From Desulfovibrionaceae bacterium (lineage in GTDB: Bacteria > Desulfobacterota > Desulfovibrionia > Desulfovibrionales > Desulfovibrionaceae), in assembly GCA_028689675.1 (NCBI GenBank), contig JAQVCS010000011.1, forward strand, positions 26,411 through 90,410: a stretch of DNA of 64,000 nucleotides. Direction: 5' to 3'. A program made the position numbers and the translations under genes. Numbering within the stretch: position 1 is the stretch's first letter; each line of letters starts with the position of its first letter. This document shows, in pieces, positions 35,831 to 43,536 of this stretch. Under the pieces are notes generated by a model. The model did not search any database, was not told the origin of the DNA, and saw only the letters and a list, made by a program, of their open reading frames with translations.

Positions 35831-37078
35831 TTATTTTTGGTTCAGCAGGTGGGCAATCTGGTCAATATCCTTATCACCGCGGCCAGAAAGGCAAACAAGA
35901 ATGCTTTTATCGGGGGAAAGCTCGGGGGCAAGGCGCAGGGCATGGGCAAGTGCGTGGGAAGATTCAAGCGCGGGAATAATGCCTTCTTGGCGCGAAAGGG
36001 TAAGGAAGGCCTGCACAGCTTCTGCATCTGAAACAGTAACATACTGCGCGCGCCCCGAATCTTTAAGCTGGCTATGCTCTGGCCCCACACCGGGGTAATC
36101 CAGCCCAGCAGAAATGGAATAAACAGGCGCTGGCGAACCGTCCTGTTCTTGCAGCAGGTAGCCATTAAAGCCATGTAGCACGCCAGGGGTGCCCAAGCAC
36201 AGGCTGGCAGCGTGCTCGCCATAGGCAAGGCTTTTGCCGCCAGGCTCTACACCGACAAGCTGCACAGAGGCATCATCAAGAAAACCAGCAAAAAGCCCAA
36301 TGGCATTAGAGCCGCCACCCACGCAGGCAAGGGCATAGTCTGGAAGCTGCCCTGTTTCCTGTAAAAATTGGGCACGGGCTTCTTTGCCAATAATAGATTG
36401 GAAATAGCGCACCATAACAGGGTAGGGGTGGGGGCCAACCGCAGAGCCAAGCACATAAAACATATCTGGCTCTTGCACAAAGCAGAGCAGGGCTTCATCA
36501 ACAGCTTCTTTCAAGGTGCGCTGCCCGCTCATGGCAGGGCGCACTTCTGCCCCCATCATGCGCATGCGAAAGACGTTCAGCGCTTGCCTTTTCATATCTT
36601 CTTCGCCCATGTAGACAATACATTCCATGCCAAACAGGGCGGCCGTGGCAGCCGTGGCCACGCCGTGCTGGCCTGCACCTGTTTCAGCAACAAGGCGTTT
36701 TTTGCCCATACGCGCAGCAAGCAAAACCTGCCCCAGCGTGTTATTGATTTTGTGCGCGCCAAGGTGGTTTAAGTCTTCGCGCTTGAGGTAAATTTGCGCG
36801 CCGCCAAGGTTGCGGCTCAGGTTGCGGCAGTGAAATACAGGGGAAGGCCGCCCGCAATAATTTGCATATAACTCGGCAAGGTCTTTTTTGAAATCTGGGT
36901 CAGTGCGGTAGTGATTAAAGGCCTCTTCCACCTCGTTCAGCACTTTTTTCAGTGTGTCGGGGACGTATTGCCCGCCATAAGGGCCAAAAAAGCCTGTTTG
37001 AAAAGCCTGATCACACGTTTGGGTGGCAGAAAGGGAAGAAGCTGCGGCAGGGGCAGAAAGCGATGCGGAACGGTTCAT
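35831..37078 (-). CDS. trpB: Tryptophan synthase beta chain
   Basis: A 415-residue TrpB1-type enzyme joining indole and serine. The PLP lysine lies in HLGAHKINNTLGQ, preceded by YLKREDLNH; ETGAGQHGVATA and CVGGGSNAIGLF (phosphate loop) are intact. A Ser/Ala-rich 20-residue N-terminal tail precedes the conserved FGPYGGQYVPDTL. The start at 37078 has GGAG upstream. No trpA or other trp gene is adjacent: it is monocistronic, with its own attenuator and terminator. It may serve indole scavenging or pair with TrpA encoded elsewhere. Confidence 0.95.
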   Translation of the reverse strand: MNRSASLSAPAAASSLSATQTCDQAFQTGFFGPYGGQYVPDTLKKVLNEVEEAFNHYRTDPDFKKDLAELYANYCGRPSPVFHCRNLSRNLGGAQIYLKREDLNHLGAHKINNTLGQVLLAARMGKKRLVAETGAGQHGVATAATAALFGMECIVYMGEEDMKRQALNVFRMRMMGAEVRPAMSGQRTLKEAVDEALLCFVQEPDMFYVLGSAVGPHPYPVMVRYFQSIIGKEARAQFLQETGQLPDYALACVGGGSNAIGLFAGFLDDASVQLVGVEPGGKSLAYGEHAASLCLGTPGVLHGFNGYLLQEQDGSPAPVYSISAGLDYPGVGPEHSQLKDSGRAQYVTVSDAEAVQAFLTLSRQEGIIPALESSHALAHALRLAPELSPDKSILVCLSGRGDKDIDQIAHLLNQK

Positions 37079-37124
37079 GGGGAAACTCCTCTGCGGGGAT
37101 ATGACCGTTCTGTCCTTTGCGTAC

Positions 37125-37157
37125 AAAAAAACCGCGGTCAATAATCCGACCGCGGTT
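37125..37157 (-). terminator. trp attenuator terminator
   Basis: On the minus strand AACCGCGGTC pairs with GACCGCGGTT (10 bp, 8-base loop), followed by seven T. The upstream strand GGCCGAGGT can pair with ACCGCGGTC (one mismatch, one wobble) as an antiterminator, and GGCTC...GGGCC next to the Trp codons forms the pause hairpin. Confidence 0.9.
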
Positions 37158-37192
37158 GTATTATTTTATAAATACACGAAACCTCGGCCCTG

Positions 37193-37246
37193 CTAGCAGA
37201 GCCACCACCAATTGGAAGTAAGAGTTATTTCGTGCTGAATGTTCAT
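37193..37246 (-). CDS. trpL: trp leader peptide with three consecutive Trp codons
   Basis: A 17-residue open frame, MNIQHEITLTSNWWWLC, with TGG TGG TGG just before the pause hairpin and the stop at 37193. Ribosome stalling at the Trp codons when charged tRNA-Trp is scarce would favour the antiterminator and allow trpB transcription. There is no Shine-Dalgarno sequence, and the ATG lies only 6 bases after the predicted -10, so the transcript probably starts at or beside the ATG (leaderless), as described for trpL of Sinorhizobium meliloti. Confidence 0.88.
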   Translation of the reverse strand: MNIQHEITLTSNWWWLC

Positions 37247-37252
37247 AAATTT

Positions 37253-37282
37253 TATGTACCGCTTTTTCGCAAAAACTGTCAA
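37253..37282 (-). promoter_or_regulatory. trpL-trpB promoter
   Basis: On the minus strand TTGACA (37282-37277), 18 bases, TACATA (37258-37253). The panB promoter nearby has the same TACATA -10 element. Confidence 0.75.
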
Positions 37283-37512
37283 GGTTTTTTTGCGGAAGCT
37301 TGGTAAGCAGGTGCAGCATGCTTTTATAGTGCTTTATGTTGTCCCTTATGTGTTGCTACAAAAGCAGAGCACAAAAGCATTACTGCTGCTGGTTGCAAAA
37401 GGGGAATAAAGGGCATAGGCATGCCTTATGCGGGAAGGGCAGAGGGCTTTTGCGCGCTTGAGTCATAGCTGGCAGATATATTTGTTAGTATGCTAAAGCA
37501 CAGCGCTGTGGC

Positions 37513-37542
37513 TTGACGGGTGCTGTTATTGTTCGGTACATA
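37513..37542 (+). promoter_or_regulatory. Candidate panB promoter
   Basis: TTGACG (37513-37518), 18 bases, TACATA (37537-37542), about 50 bases before the panB start. Confidence 0.6.
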
Positions 37543-37592
37543 GCCCAAAAAACAGCTATTGAGCTGCGTGTTTTACAAGGAGAAGAAACTGT

Positions 37593-38432
37593 ATGCCAAA
37601 ACACACCGTGCTGACATTGCAAGAACAAAAAATTCATGGTCAACGCATTACCATGCTCACTGCCTATGATTATACCATGAGTAAGTTATTGGATAGTGCT
37701 GGTGTGGAAGTGCTGCTGGTGGGGGATTCTTTGGGCATGGTGATGCTGGGCTATGAAAACACCCTTGCTGTTACTATGGAAGACATGATTCACCACAGCC
37801 GCGCTGTGGCTCGCGGGGCGGCGCAGGCCATGGTGCTTACCGATATGCCTTTTATGTCCTACCACACCAGCGTGCAGGATGCCGTGTATAATGCAGGGCG
37901 GCTTATTAAGGAAGGGCAAGCCCATGCCGTTAAGCTTGAGGGCGGTGCAGACTTTGCCGAGCATATTCGAGCCATAGTGAAAGCCTCCATTCCTGTTGTG
38001 GGGCATTTGGGCTTGACGCCGCAATCAGTGCATGCTCTTGGTGGCTACAAGGTGCAGGGGCGCACGGCAGAGGCTATGCACACTTTGTGTGCCGATGCCC
38101 GCGCTGTGGAGCAGGCAGGGGCTTTTGCGCTGGTGCTTGAATGTGTGCCCGCCCCGTTGGCTGCACACATTGCCCGCCGCCTAAGCATTCCTGTTATTGG
38201 CATTGGGGCTGGCAATGGCTGCGACGGGCAGGTCTTGGTTGTACAGGATATGCTGGGCATGTTTGCTGATGTGAGCCCGCGCTTTGTGCGGCAATTTGCC
38301 CCCGTGGGCAAGCATGTGGGTGAGGCGGTGCGCCAATATTGCGCGGCAGTAAAAGACGGCACTTTTCCCAGTGACGAACACAGCTGGGCTTTAGATGCAA
38401 GCCTCATGCAGCACCTTGAGGAAGATTTTTAG
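37593..38432 (+). CDS. panB: 3-methyl-2-oxobutanoate hydroxymethyltransferase
   Basis: A 279-residue ketopantoate hydroxymethyltransferase, first step of pantothenate synthesis. Conserved motifs: [37 protein letters not shown] (Mg-binding Asp), [15 protein letters not shown] and [18 protein letters not shown]. Start has AAGGAGAAG. It is followed after 8 bases by panD, so the two form an operon. Length is typical. Confidence 0.96.
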   Translation: MPKHTVLTLQEQKIHGQRITMLTAYDYTMSKLLDSAGVEVLLVGDSLGMVMLGYENTLAVTMEDMIHHSRAVARGAAQAMVLTDMPFMSYHTSVQDAVYNAGRLIKEGQAHAVKLEGGADFAEHIRAIVKASIPVVGHLGLTPQSVHALGGYKVQGRTAEAMHTLCADARAVEQAGAFALVLECVPAPLAAHIARRLSIPVIGIGAGNGCDGQVLVVQDMLGMFADVSPRFVRQFAPVGKHVGEAVRQYCAAVKDGTFPSDEHSWALDASLMQHLEEDF

Positions 38433-38440
38433 GAAAGATT

Positions 38441-38842
38441 ATGCAAGTATCATTGTTGAAAGGGAAAATACACCGCGCGACAGTGGTGCAGGCAGAATTA
38501 AATTATGTTGGCAGCATCACCATAGATGCGGCCTTGCTTGAGGCCGCGGGCATTCTGGAATATGAAATGGTGCATGTGGTTGATGTAAATAATGGGCAGC
38601 GCCTTGTTACCTATGCCATAGCTGGCGAAAGGCATTCGGGCATGATTTGCCTGAACGGTGCGGCCGCGCGCTGTGTGGCTGTGGGGGATAAGGTCATTAT
38701 TATGGCCTATGCGCAATTTTCTGCTGAAGAAGCCGCCCAGCACCACCCGCGTGTGGTGCTGGTGGATGAGAGCAATCATTGCACCCATGTGCTTGCCTAC
38801 GAAAAGCATGGCTTGCTTAGTGACATAAACCCGCTTGCATAG
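38441..38842 (+). CDS. panD: Aspartate 1-decarboxylase
   Basis: A 133-residue pyruvoyl enzyme making beta-alanine for pantothenate. The self-cleavage site is YVGSITID (Gly24-Ser25), which generates the pyruvoyl group; [19 protein letters not shown] and [18 protein letters not shown] are conserved. It pairs with panB just upstream. No panC lies in the window. Confidence 0.96.
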   Translation: MQVSLLKGKIHRATVVQAELNYVGSITIDAALLEAAGILEYEMVHVVDVNNGQRLVTYAIAGERHSGMICLNGAAARCVAVGDKVIIMAYAQFSAEEAAQHHPRVVLVDESNHCTHVLAYEKHGLLSDINPLA

Positions 38843-38934
38843 CGCGCCATAGCGAATATGCCCGCAACAAGGCTACCATGCCCCTGCTGCATGCCTGCAT
38901 TGTGTGTACAGGGGCATAGCAATACACAATAGGG

Positions 38935-39076
38935 CGTATTAACACGAGGTTCTTTTGCCCGCTGGCAGCGTTAGGCTTCTGCTTTTATTTCGGTCTAGTA
39001 GTATACGCGTGCACTGCCTACATACAAGCCTCGTCTTCCTTGCCAGCAAACAAAAGTTCTGTAGTGTTCACACACC
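38935..39076. repeat. Dispersed ~140-bp repeat, copy B
   Basis: Partner of 1970-2110 (see there). It ends just before the ribosome binding site of the next gene. Its minus-strand peptide reads NTTELLFAGKEDEACM, then a stop where copy A has Gln. Confidence 0.6.
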
Positions 39077-39092
39077 CTAACAAGGAGCAGTT

Positions 39093-39713
39093 ATGAACGT
39101 CTTACTTATCAATGGCAGCCCCAAAGAACATGGCTGCACCTATACTGCCTTGTCTGAAGTGGCAGCAAGCTTGCACCGCCACAGCATCAGCACCGAAATG
39201 CTGTACCTTGGCATTAAGCCCATTGCTGGCTGTATAGCGTGCATGAAGTGCCGCGAAAAAGGGCATTGTGTTTTTGATGATGCGGTTAATGAGGTGCTTG
39301 CCAAGCTGGAAAGCTATGATGCCATCGTCATTGGATCGCCTGTGTATTATGCTGCCCCTGCGGGTAATTTACTATCATTTTTGAATAGGCTGTTCTTTTG
39401 CGGTGGGGCACGCATGGCGGGCAAATTAGGGGCTTCTGTGGTGTCTTGCCGCAGGGGCGGGGCAGCTTCTGCCTTTGATCAGCTCAATAAGTATTTTACT
39501 ATTTGCAATATGCCCATTGTTGCTTCTCAGTATTGGAATCAGGTGCACGGCTCTGTGCCCGATGATGTGCGGCAAGATGAAGAAGGCCTGCAAACCATGC
39601 GCACCCTTGGGGAAAATATGGCATGGCTGCTGGCCTGTATTCAGGCTGGGCGGCAGCAGGGCGTGCCCAAGCCTGCCTATGAGCCGCATTTGTGGACAAA
39701 CTTTATACGCTAA
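39093..39713 (+). CDS. Flavodoxin-fold NAD(P)H-dependent oxidoreductase
   Basis: A 206-residue protein of the NADPH-dependent FMN reductase/iron-sulfur flavoprotein group. The FMN loop is LLINGSPKEHGCTYTAL, followed by the cysteine motif CIACMKCREKGHCVFDD and IVIGSPVYYAAPAGNLLSFL. The Cys spacing fits the subfamily that may bind a 4Fe-4S cluster. Start has AAGGAG. A strong terminator follows at 39771. It is transcribed in the same direction as the large cluster downstream but is separated from it. Confidence 0.85.
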   Translation: MNVLLINGSPKEHGCTYTALSEVAASLHRHSISTEMLYLGIKPIAGCIACMKCREKGHCVFDDAVNEVLAKLESYDAIVIGSPVYYAAPAGNLLSFLNRLFFCGGARMAGKLGASVVSCRRGGAASAFDQLNKYFTICNMPIVASQYWNQVHGSVPDDVRQDEEGLQTMRTLGENMAWLLACIQAGRQQGVPKPAYEPHLWTNFIR

Positions 39714-39770
39714 ATTAAAATGCCATGCCCTGCACAGGGCTTGAGTGTAGGCTAGAGCAGCCCTTTCTTG

Positions 39771-39808
39771 AGAGCCCCCGACATTGTCGGGGGCTCTTCC
39801 TATTTTTG
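39771..39808 (+). terminator. Strong intrinsic terminator
   Basis: AGAGCCCCCGAC pairs with GTCGGGGGCTCT around ATT, followed by a T-rich run. It insulates the sigma-54 cluster from the upstream gene. Confidence 0.85.
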
Positions 39809-39809
39809 A

Positions 39810-39831
39810 TAGCAACGAAATTTCGTTGCTA
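39810..39831. promoter_or_regulatory. Perfect 22-bp palindrome, candidate activator site
   Basis: TAGCAACGAAA and its exact complement are joined without a loop, so it is an operator rather than a hairpin. It lies about 111 bases upstream of the sigma-54 promoter, the normal distance for an enhancer-binding protein. A further half-site TTTCGTTG is at 39873-39880, 52 bases (five helical turns) from the equivalent arm. Confidence 0.7.
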
Positions 39832-39941
39832 AAACGATTTTTCGAGACGTTTATGTATTATAATCACCGATTTTTCGTTGTTTCTTTTGAATACCATGTA
39901 ACATTATTTAAGATACATAGTCATTTTACCGTGTTAGTAGT

Positions 39942-39958
39942 TTGGCACGCCCTGTGCA
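39942..39958 (+). promoter_or_regulatory. Sigma-54 promoter of the hybrid nitrogen cluster
   Basis: TTGGCACGCCCTGTGCA matches the -24/-12 consensus with correct GG to GC spacing; only the first T of the TTGC box differs. The predicted start near 39970 lies 45 bases before the first gene. Confidence 0.8.
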
Positions 39959-40014
39959 TTATACAAGATAGCTCCATTCACTTAAACGCTCAACATAGAA
40001 GGAAGGGTATTATT

Positions 40015-40506
40015 ATGGCTCTTGTTGAAATTCCCGCTATTGAAGAAGGGCAGTCTATCGTTAACACCGCTCCTGAAACCAAACAGTTTGAAGACTACAA
40101 GGCTCGCCCCGGCGACAAGGCTTTAATTACCATGCACACCGTGCCCTTTGAAGGCTCTGTTGGCCTGATTAATCAGCTTACGGCTACCCGCCTGTGCCGC
40201 AAGGGCTACGATGTTTCCCTCATTCTGTACGGCCCCGCCGTGCTCATGGCTTCGGCCACCCGCGGCTTCCCCACTGTTGGCGCAGAAGGCTTCCCCGGCA
40301 ACATGTCTTATAACAAGCAGCTCAAGACGCTGATGAAAGAAGGCTGCAAAATTTATGTCTGTCGCTTTGCTATGGCCGCTTTGTACGGCATGCGTGAAGC
40401 CGACCTTATCCCCGGTGTGCAGCCCATTCACCCCTTAGACGTGCTGGATATTACCATTGAAAACCAGCGCGCGGGTGCTTTGATGCTGTCCACGTGGACA
40501 GTGTAG
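40015..40506 (+). CDS. MSMEG_0572/Sll0783-family nitrogen-starvation protein
   Basis: A 163-residue protein. GDKALITMHTVPFEGSVGLINQLT, YDVSLILYGPAVLMA, GFPGNMSYNKQL and CRFAMAALYGM match the MSMEG_0572/Sll0783 family, the first gene (nitB) of Nit1C clusters linked to nitrogen starvation and cyanide assimilation. The fold may be DsrE-like (inference). GGAAGGG precedes the ATG. It is the first gene behind the sigma-54 promoter and is followed by a hairpin at 40521-40552, which could raise its level over the rest. Biochemical role unknown. Confidence 0.88.
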   Translation: MALVEIPAIEEGQSIVNTAPETKQFEDYKARPGDKALITMHTVPFEGSVGLINQLTATRLCRKGYDVSLILYGPAVLMASATRGFPTVGAEGFPGNMSYNKQLKTLMKEGCKIYVCRFAMAALYGMREADLIPGVQPIHPLDVLDITIENQRAGALMLSTWTV

Positions 40507-40520
40507 TTCCTCAGAACACA

Positions 40521-40552
40521 GGTATGCCGTGTACCCTCAGCACGGCATGCCC
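40521..40552 (+). promoter_or_regulatory. Intercistronic hairpin
   Basis: GGTATGCCGTG pairs with CACGGCATGCC around a 9-base loop; C-rich rather than T-rich sequence follows, so mRNA stabilisation or partial termination is possible. Confidence 0.5.
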
Positions 40553-40597
40553 CCCCTCGGGAAATTCCTTATTTCCTCTTTTTACAGGAGAAAGTCT

Positions 40598-41476
40598 ATG
40601 TCTCTCGTACGTTTTAAGAAGGGTCTCAAGGTTAACCGCAAGGTGTTCGATATTCATACCCATATCGGCTTTATGGAAGGCTTCAAATATTATGGCCTGC
40701 CCGAGCCTGTAAACCCCACCATTTTTACCGACGATGACCGTCAGGCCAAGCTGGACGTAATGAATGGCCTTGGGGTGGAACGCGCCGTGGTTCTTTCCAA
40801 CTATGGCATTCCTGTTCCTACCCAGCCCTTTGAGCTGAACTCTGTGGTGTGTGATGCCGTGGTCGGCCAGTCCGACAAGCGCCTTATTGGCGGCATATGG
40901 TTTTCGCCCATGCTGAAGATGAAGGAACAGAACGAAGCTGCCATGAAGCTGGCCAGCGAAGACAATATTAAAATTCTTAAAGCCACCTGCTTGTTGGGCG
41001 GCACATGGAACCCCGAAGAATGGGATGCCGAGACGGCAGCTATGTGGAACACCATTATCGATACGGCAGAAAAATATGACCATGTAATGATGTTGCACAC
41101 CAGCCCCGGCGGCGGTTCGGACGTGAGCAATTGCATTAAATTCATCCGCAAGTTTGGCCACCGCGTGAAGGTGCACGTTGCCCATGCTGGCGGCGGCGTT
41201 TCTGGCCACATCAAATTTGTGCCCGAATTTTTCAAGATGATTAAAGAAGGCTACAAGGTCTATACCGACACCTCTTGGGCTGTTGGTTTTGGCCCCCGCT
41301 ACCTATTTGACGAAATGGAAAAGCAGGGCGTGGGTGAAGACCGCGTGCTCTTCGGTTCCGATGAGCCTTGGAGTGATTTCTGGAGTGAATATTACAAACT
41401 GGAAGGTCTGGGGCTTTCTGAAGACCTCAAGAACAAAATCTTCTGGGATAATGGCGAAAAGCTGTACGGAGCTTAG
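40598..41476 (+). CDS. Amidohydrolase-2 family metal-dependent hydrolase
   Basis: A 292-residue TIM-barrel protein of the amidohydrolase-related/ACMSD-like family. Metal ligands: FDIHTHIG near residue 21, MLHTSPGGGSD, VHVAHAGGG and FGSDEPWSDF near the C-terminus. Members hydrolyse or decarboxylate small acids or amides. It occupies the place where Nit1C clusters carry their nitrilase, so it may supply the equivalent step on another substrate (inference). AGGAG precedes the ATG. No membrane or export signal. Confidence 0.85.
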   Translation: MSLVRFKKGLKVNRKVFDIHTHIGFMEGFKYYGLPEPVNPTIFTDDDRQAKLDVMNGLGVERAVVLSNYGIPVPTQPFELNSVVCDAVVGQSDKRLIGGIWFSPMLKMKEQNEAAMKLASEDNIKILKATCLLGGTWNPEEWDAETAAMWNTIIDTAEKYDHVMMLHTSPGGGSDVSNCIKFIRKFGHRVKVHVAHAGGGVSGHIKFVPEFFKMIKEGYKVYTDTSWAVGFGPRYLFDEMEKQGVGEDRVLFGSDEPWSDFWSEYYKLEGLGLSEDLKNKIFWDNGEKLYGA

Positions 41477-41693
41477 AGCATTGTAACTTTAAAAATGCTC
41501 GCAAGGTTTTATAAGAAATCCTTAGCCGCTCAAAGCGTACAAGGAAAAGTTACATCTCCGTTACATGAGCCTTGAAAGGGAATCTGCTCTAGTAACGCCA
41601 GTGCCACATAAGGAAGCGCGGCTAGGCCTTGATCCTATGCTTGCCTTTGCCGCAGTCGAAAGGCCGCGCTTCCCCTTTGCTTGATGCCCTGCT

Positions 41694-41724
41694 GGCGGGG
41701 GAAAGCTTCTTCTCCCGCCTTTTT
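41694..41724 (+). terminator. Terminator-like hairpin before the radical SAM gene
   Basis: GGCGGG (41694-41699) and CCCGCC (41714-41719) are followed by five T, 31 bases before the next start codon. A second longer inverted repeat, GGAAGCGCGGC/GCCGCGCTTCC, lies at about 41612-41673. Together they could attenuate the distal genes. Confidence 0.5.
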
Positions 41725-41754
41725 ATCGTGTTTTTACAGGAAGGGAAACACACT

Positions 41755-43527
41755 ATGAGCACACACTTTCACACGCTGATTGACCTGCAATTGCACGGCG
41801 TCTGCGGCACGTCTTTAGAACCGGGACGACGCGGCGGGGCTGGCCCCTCTGGCCTGCGTGCCTTCATGCTGGATAATCATTGCGTCATGTTGCCCGTAAA
41901 TGCGCACGCCAAGGCTTTTCACGCGGCCGCAGTGCAAAAGGGTGGCATTTTGCTGGATACGCCAGAATCTAATGTGCTCCTTTCCGCCGTGCCCAAGCCG
42001 CATTTTTATGATTTAAAGACGGCAGAGGGTGTGCCCTATCGCCAAATAGCGCTGCTGCACGGCAGTGACTGCCTTGCATCCACCGTGGTGCAGCAATGCT
42101 CGCGCTACGCCCGCCCTGAGCATCGCTGCCGCTTTTGTGCACTGGGCGAAAGCCTTGCCTCTGGTGCTACCATTCTGCGCAAAACACCAGAGCAACTGGC
42201 AGAAGTGGCAGAAGCCGCGCAAAGGCTTGATGGCGTAAAGCATGTAACCCTTACTTCTGGCACTGCCGTGCACCGTGATGCGGGCATACGCTACTTGGGT
42301 GAATGCGCCCGCGCCATTACCAGCCGCACTGGCCTGCCTGTGCAAATTCAATTTGAACCGCCAGAAGATATGCATATTTTTGCCGAGCTGAAGGCTATGG
42401 GCGTGGTCAATGTCAGCATGCATGTGGAAAGTTTGGATGAAAAGGTGCGCCGCCGCATTACCCCCGGCAAGGCCAGCATTACGCTCAAGGAATATTTTGC
42501 CGCTTTTGCCGCTGCAGTTGCTGTGTTTGGGCGCAACCGCGTCAATACCTATGTCATTTTGGGGCTGGGTGAGGACAAGGCCGTTACGCTAGCGCGCTGC
42601 CGCAAACTGGTGGAGCTGGGCGTGTACCCCTCGCTGGTGCCGCTGCGTTCCCTGCCGGGAACCTTTATGGCCGATGCCCCCGCGCCAGAGCCTGAATATT
42701 TGCGGGACATGTATTCCGCCGTGGGGGCTGCTTTGCGCGATGCCGGCCTAACCAGCGCAGGCTGCGCGGCAGGGTGCGGCCGCTGCCGTGCTTGCTCCCT
42801 GTTACAATTTACAGAAGAGGGCGATTGTATGCGCGAGGCCGCAACAGGCTTTGCTGCTGAGGCAAAGCCTGCCCCTCGTACCTGTGCCCTGCATACAGAA
42901 AAACAGGTAGGCAAAAGCTTGTGCCCGCCTTCAGCGCCTGTTGCCAGAGATTTCCCCCCTGCCTCTGTGAGCATGATAGTGGCAAGCACTCCAGAAGAAT
43001 TGGCCGCCTGCCATGCTGTGCGTCAGGCCGTCTTTGTGGAAGAGCAAGGGATTTTCCCCGAAAACGATACCGATGTGCATGACATTGATGCCGTCCATAT
43101 TCTTGCACTGGTGGATGGCGAAATAGCTGGTGTGGTGCGTTGCTACCGCCAGCATGGGGATATTTGGTACGGCGGCAGGCTGGCCGTGCTGCGCCGTTTT
43201 CGCAGTCATCTGGGCGCATTGCTGGTGCACAAGGCTGTAGAGGTTATGTGTTCCCGCCCCGATGTACGTCGTTTCTTTGCCATGGTGCAAATTCAAAATG
43301 TCCGTTTTTTCCGCCGTCTGCATTGGAAGGGGCTGGGGCATACCTTTATGTATAATGGCTGCAAACATCAGCTTATGGAACGCACATTGACCAGAGAGGA
43401 AGGCGCTTCCCGCGTGGCAGAGCTGCCCAATATCTGTTCTGCACACAGGCAGCCGCCACGCCGCCCCTTGCCGCACTATGCTGTGGCTGCTTCAGATGGC
43501 CTTTTCCCTGTCAATCAGGCGGAATAG
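41755..43527 (+). CDS. Radical SAM (MSMEG_0568-like) and GNAT acetyltransferase fusion
   Basis: A 590-residue fusion. Residues about 1-350 are a radical SAM domain of the MSMEG_0568 family with the noncanonical cluster motif CSRYARPEHRCRFC (C-x9-C-x2-C, residues 115-128) and HVTLTSGTAV, then a Cys-rich tail (CAAGCGRCRAC). A linker leads to a GNAT domain (about 403-560): MIVASTPEELAACHAVRQAV, FPENDTDVHDIDAVHILALV and GGRLAVLRRFRSHLGALLVH, as in MSMEG_0567 N-terminal domains. In Nit1C clusters these are separate genes (nitD, nitE), and the GNAT may be fused to the AIR-synthase part instead. The start has AGGAAGGG. Confidence 0.85.
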   Translation: MSTHFHTLIDLQLHGVCGTSLEPGRRGGAGPSGLRAFMLDNHCVMLPVNAHAKAFHAAAVQKGGILLDTPESNVLLSAVPKPHFYDLKTAEGVPYRQIALLHGSDCLASTVVQQCSRYARPEHRCRFCALGESLASGATILRKTPEQLAEVAEAAQRLDGVKHVTLTSGTAVHRDAGIRYLGECARAITSRTGLPVQIQFEPPEDMHIFAELKAMGVVNVSMHVESLDEKVRRRITPGKASITLKEYFAAFAAAVAVFGRNRVNTYVILGLGEDKAVTLARCRKLVELGVYPSLVPLRSLPGTFMADAPAPEPEYLRDMYSAVGAALRDAGLTSAGCAAGCGRCRACSLLQFTEEGDCMREAATGFAAEAKPAPRTCALHTEKQVGKSLCPPSAPVARDFPPASVSMIVASTPEELAACHAVRQAVFVEEQGIFPENDTDVHDIDAVHILALVDGEIAGVVRCYRQHGDIWYGGRLAVLRRFRSHLGALLVHKAVEVMCSRPDVRRFFAMVQIQNVRFFRRLHWKGLGHTFMYNGCKHQLMERTLTREEGASRVAELPNICSAHRQPPRRPLPHYAVAASDGLFPVNQAE

Positions 43528-43536
43528 GGCTGCCGT

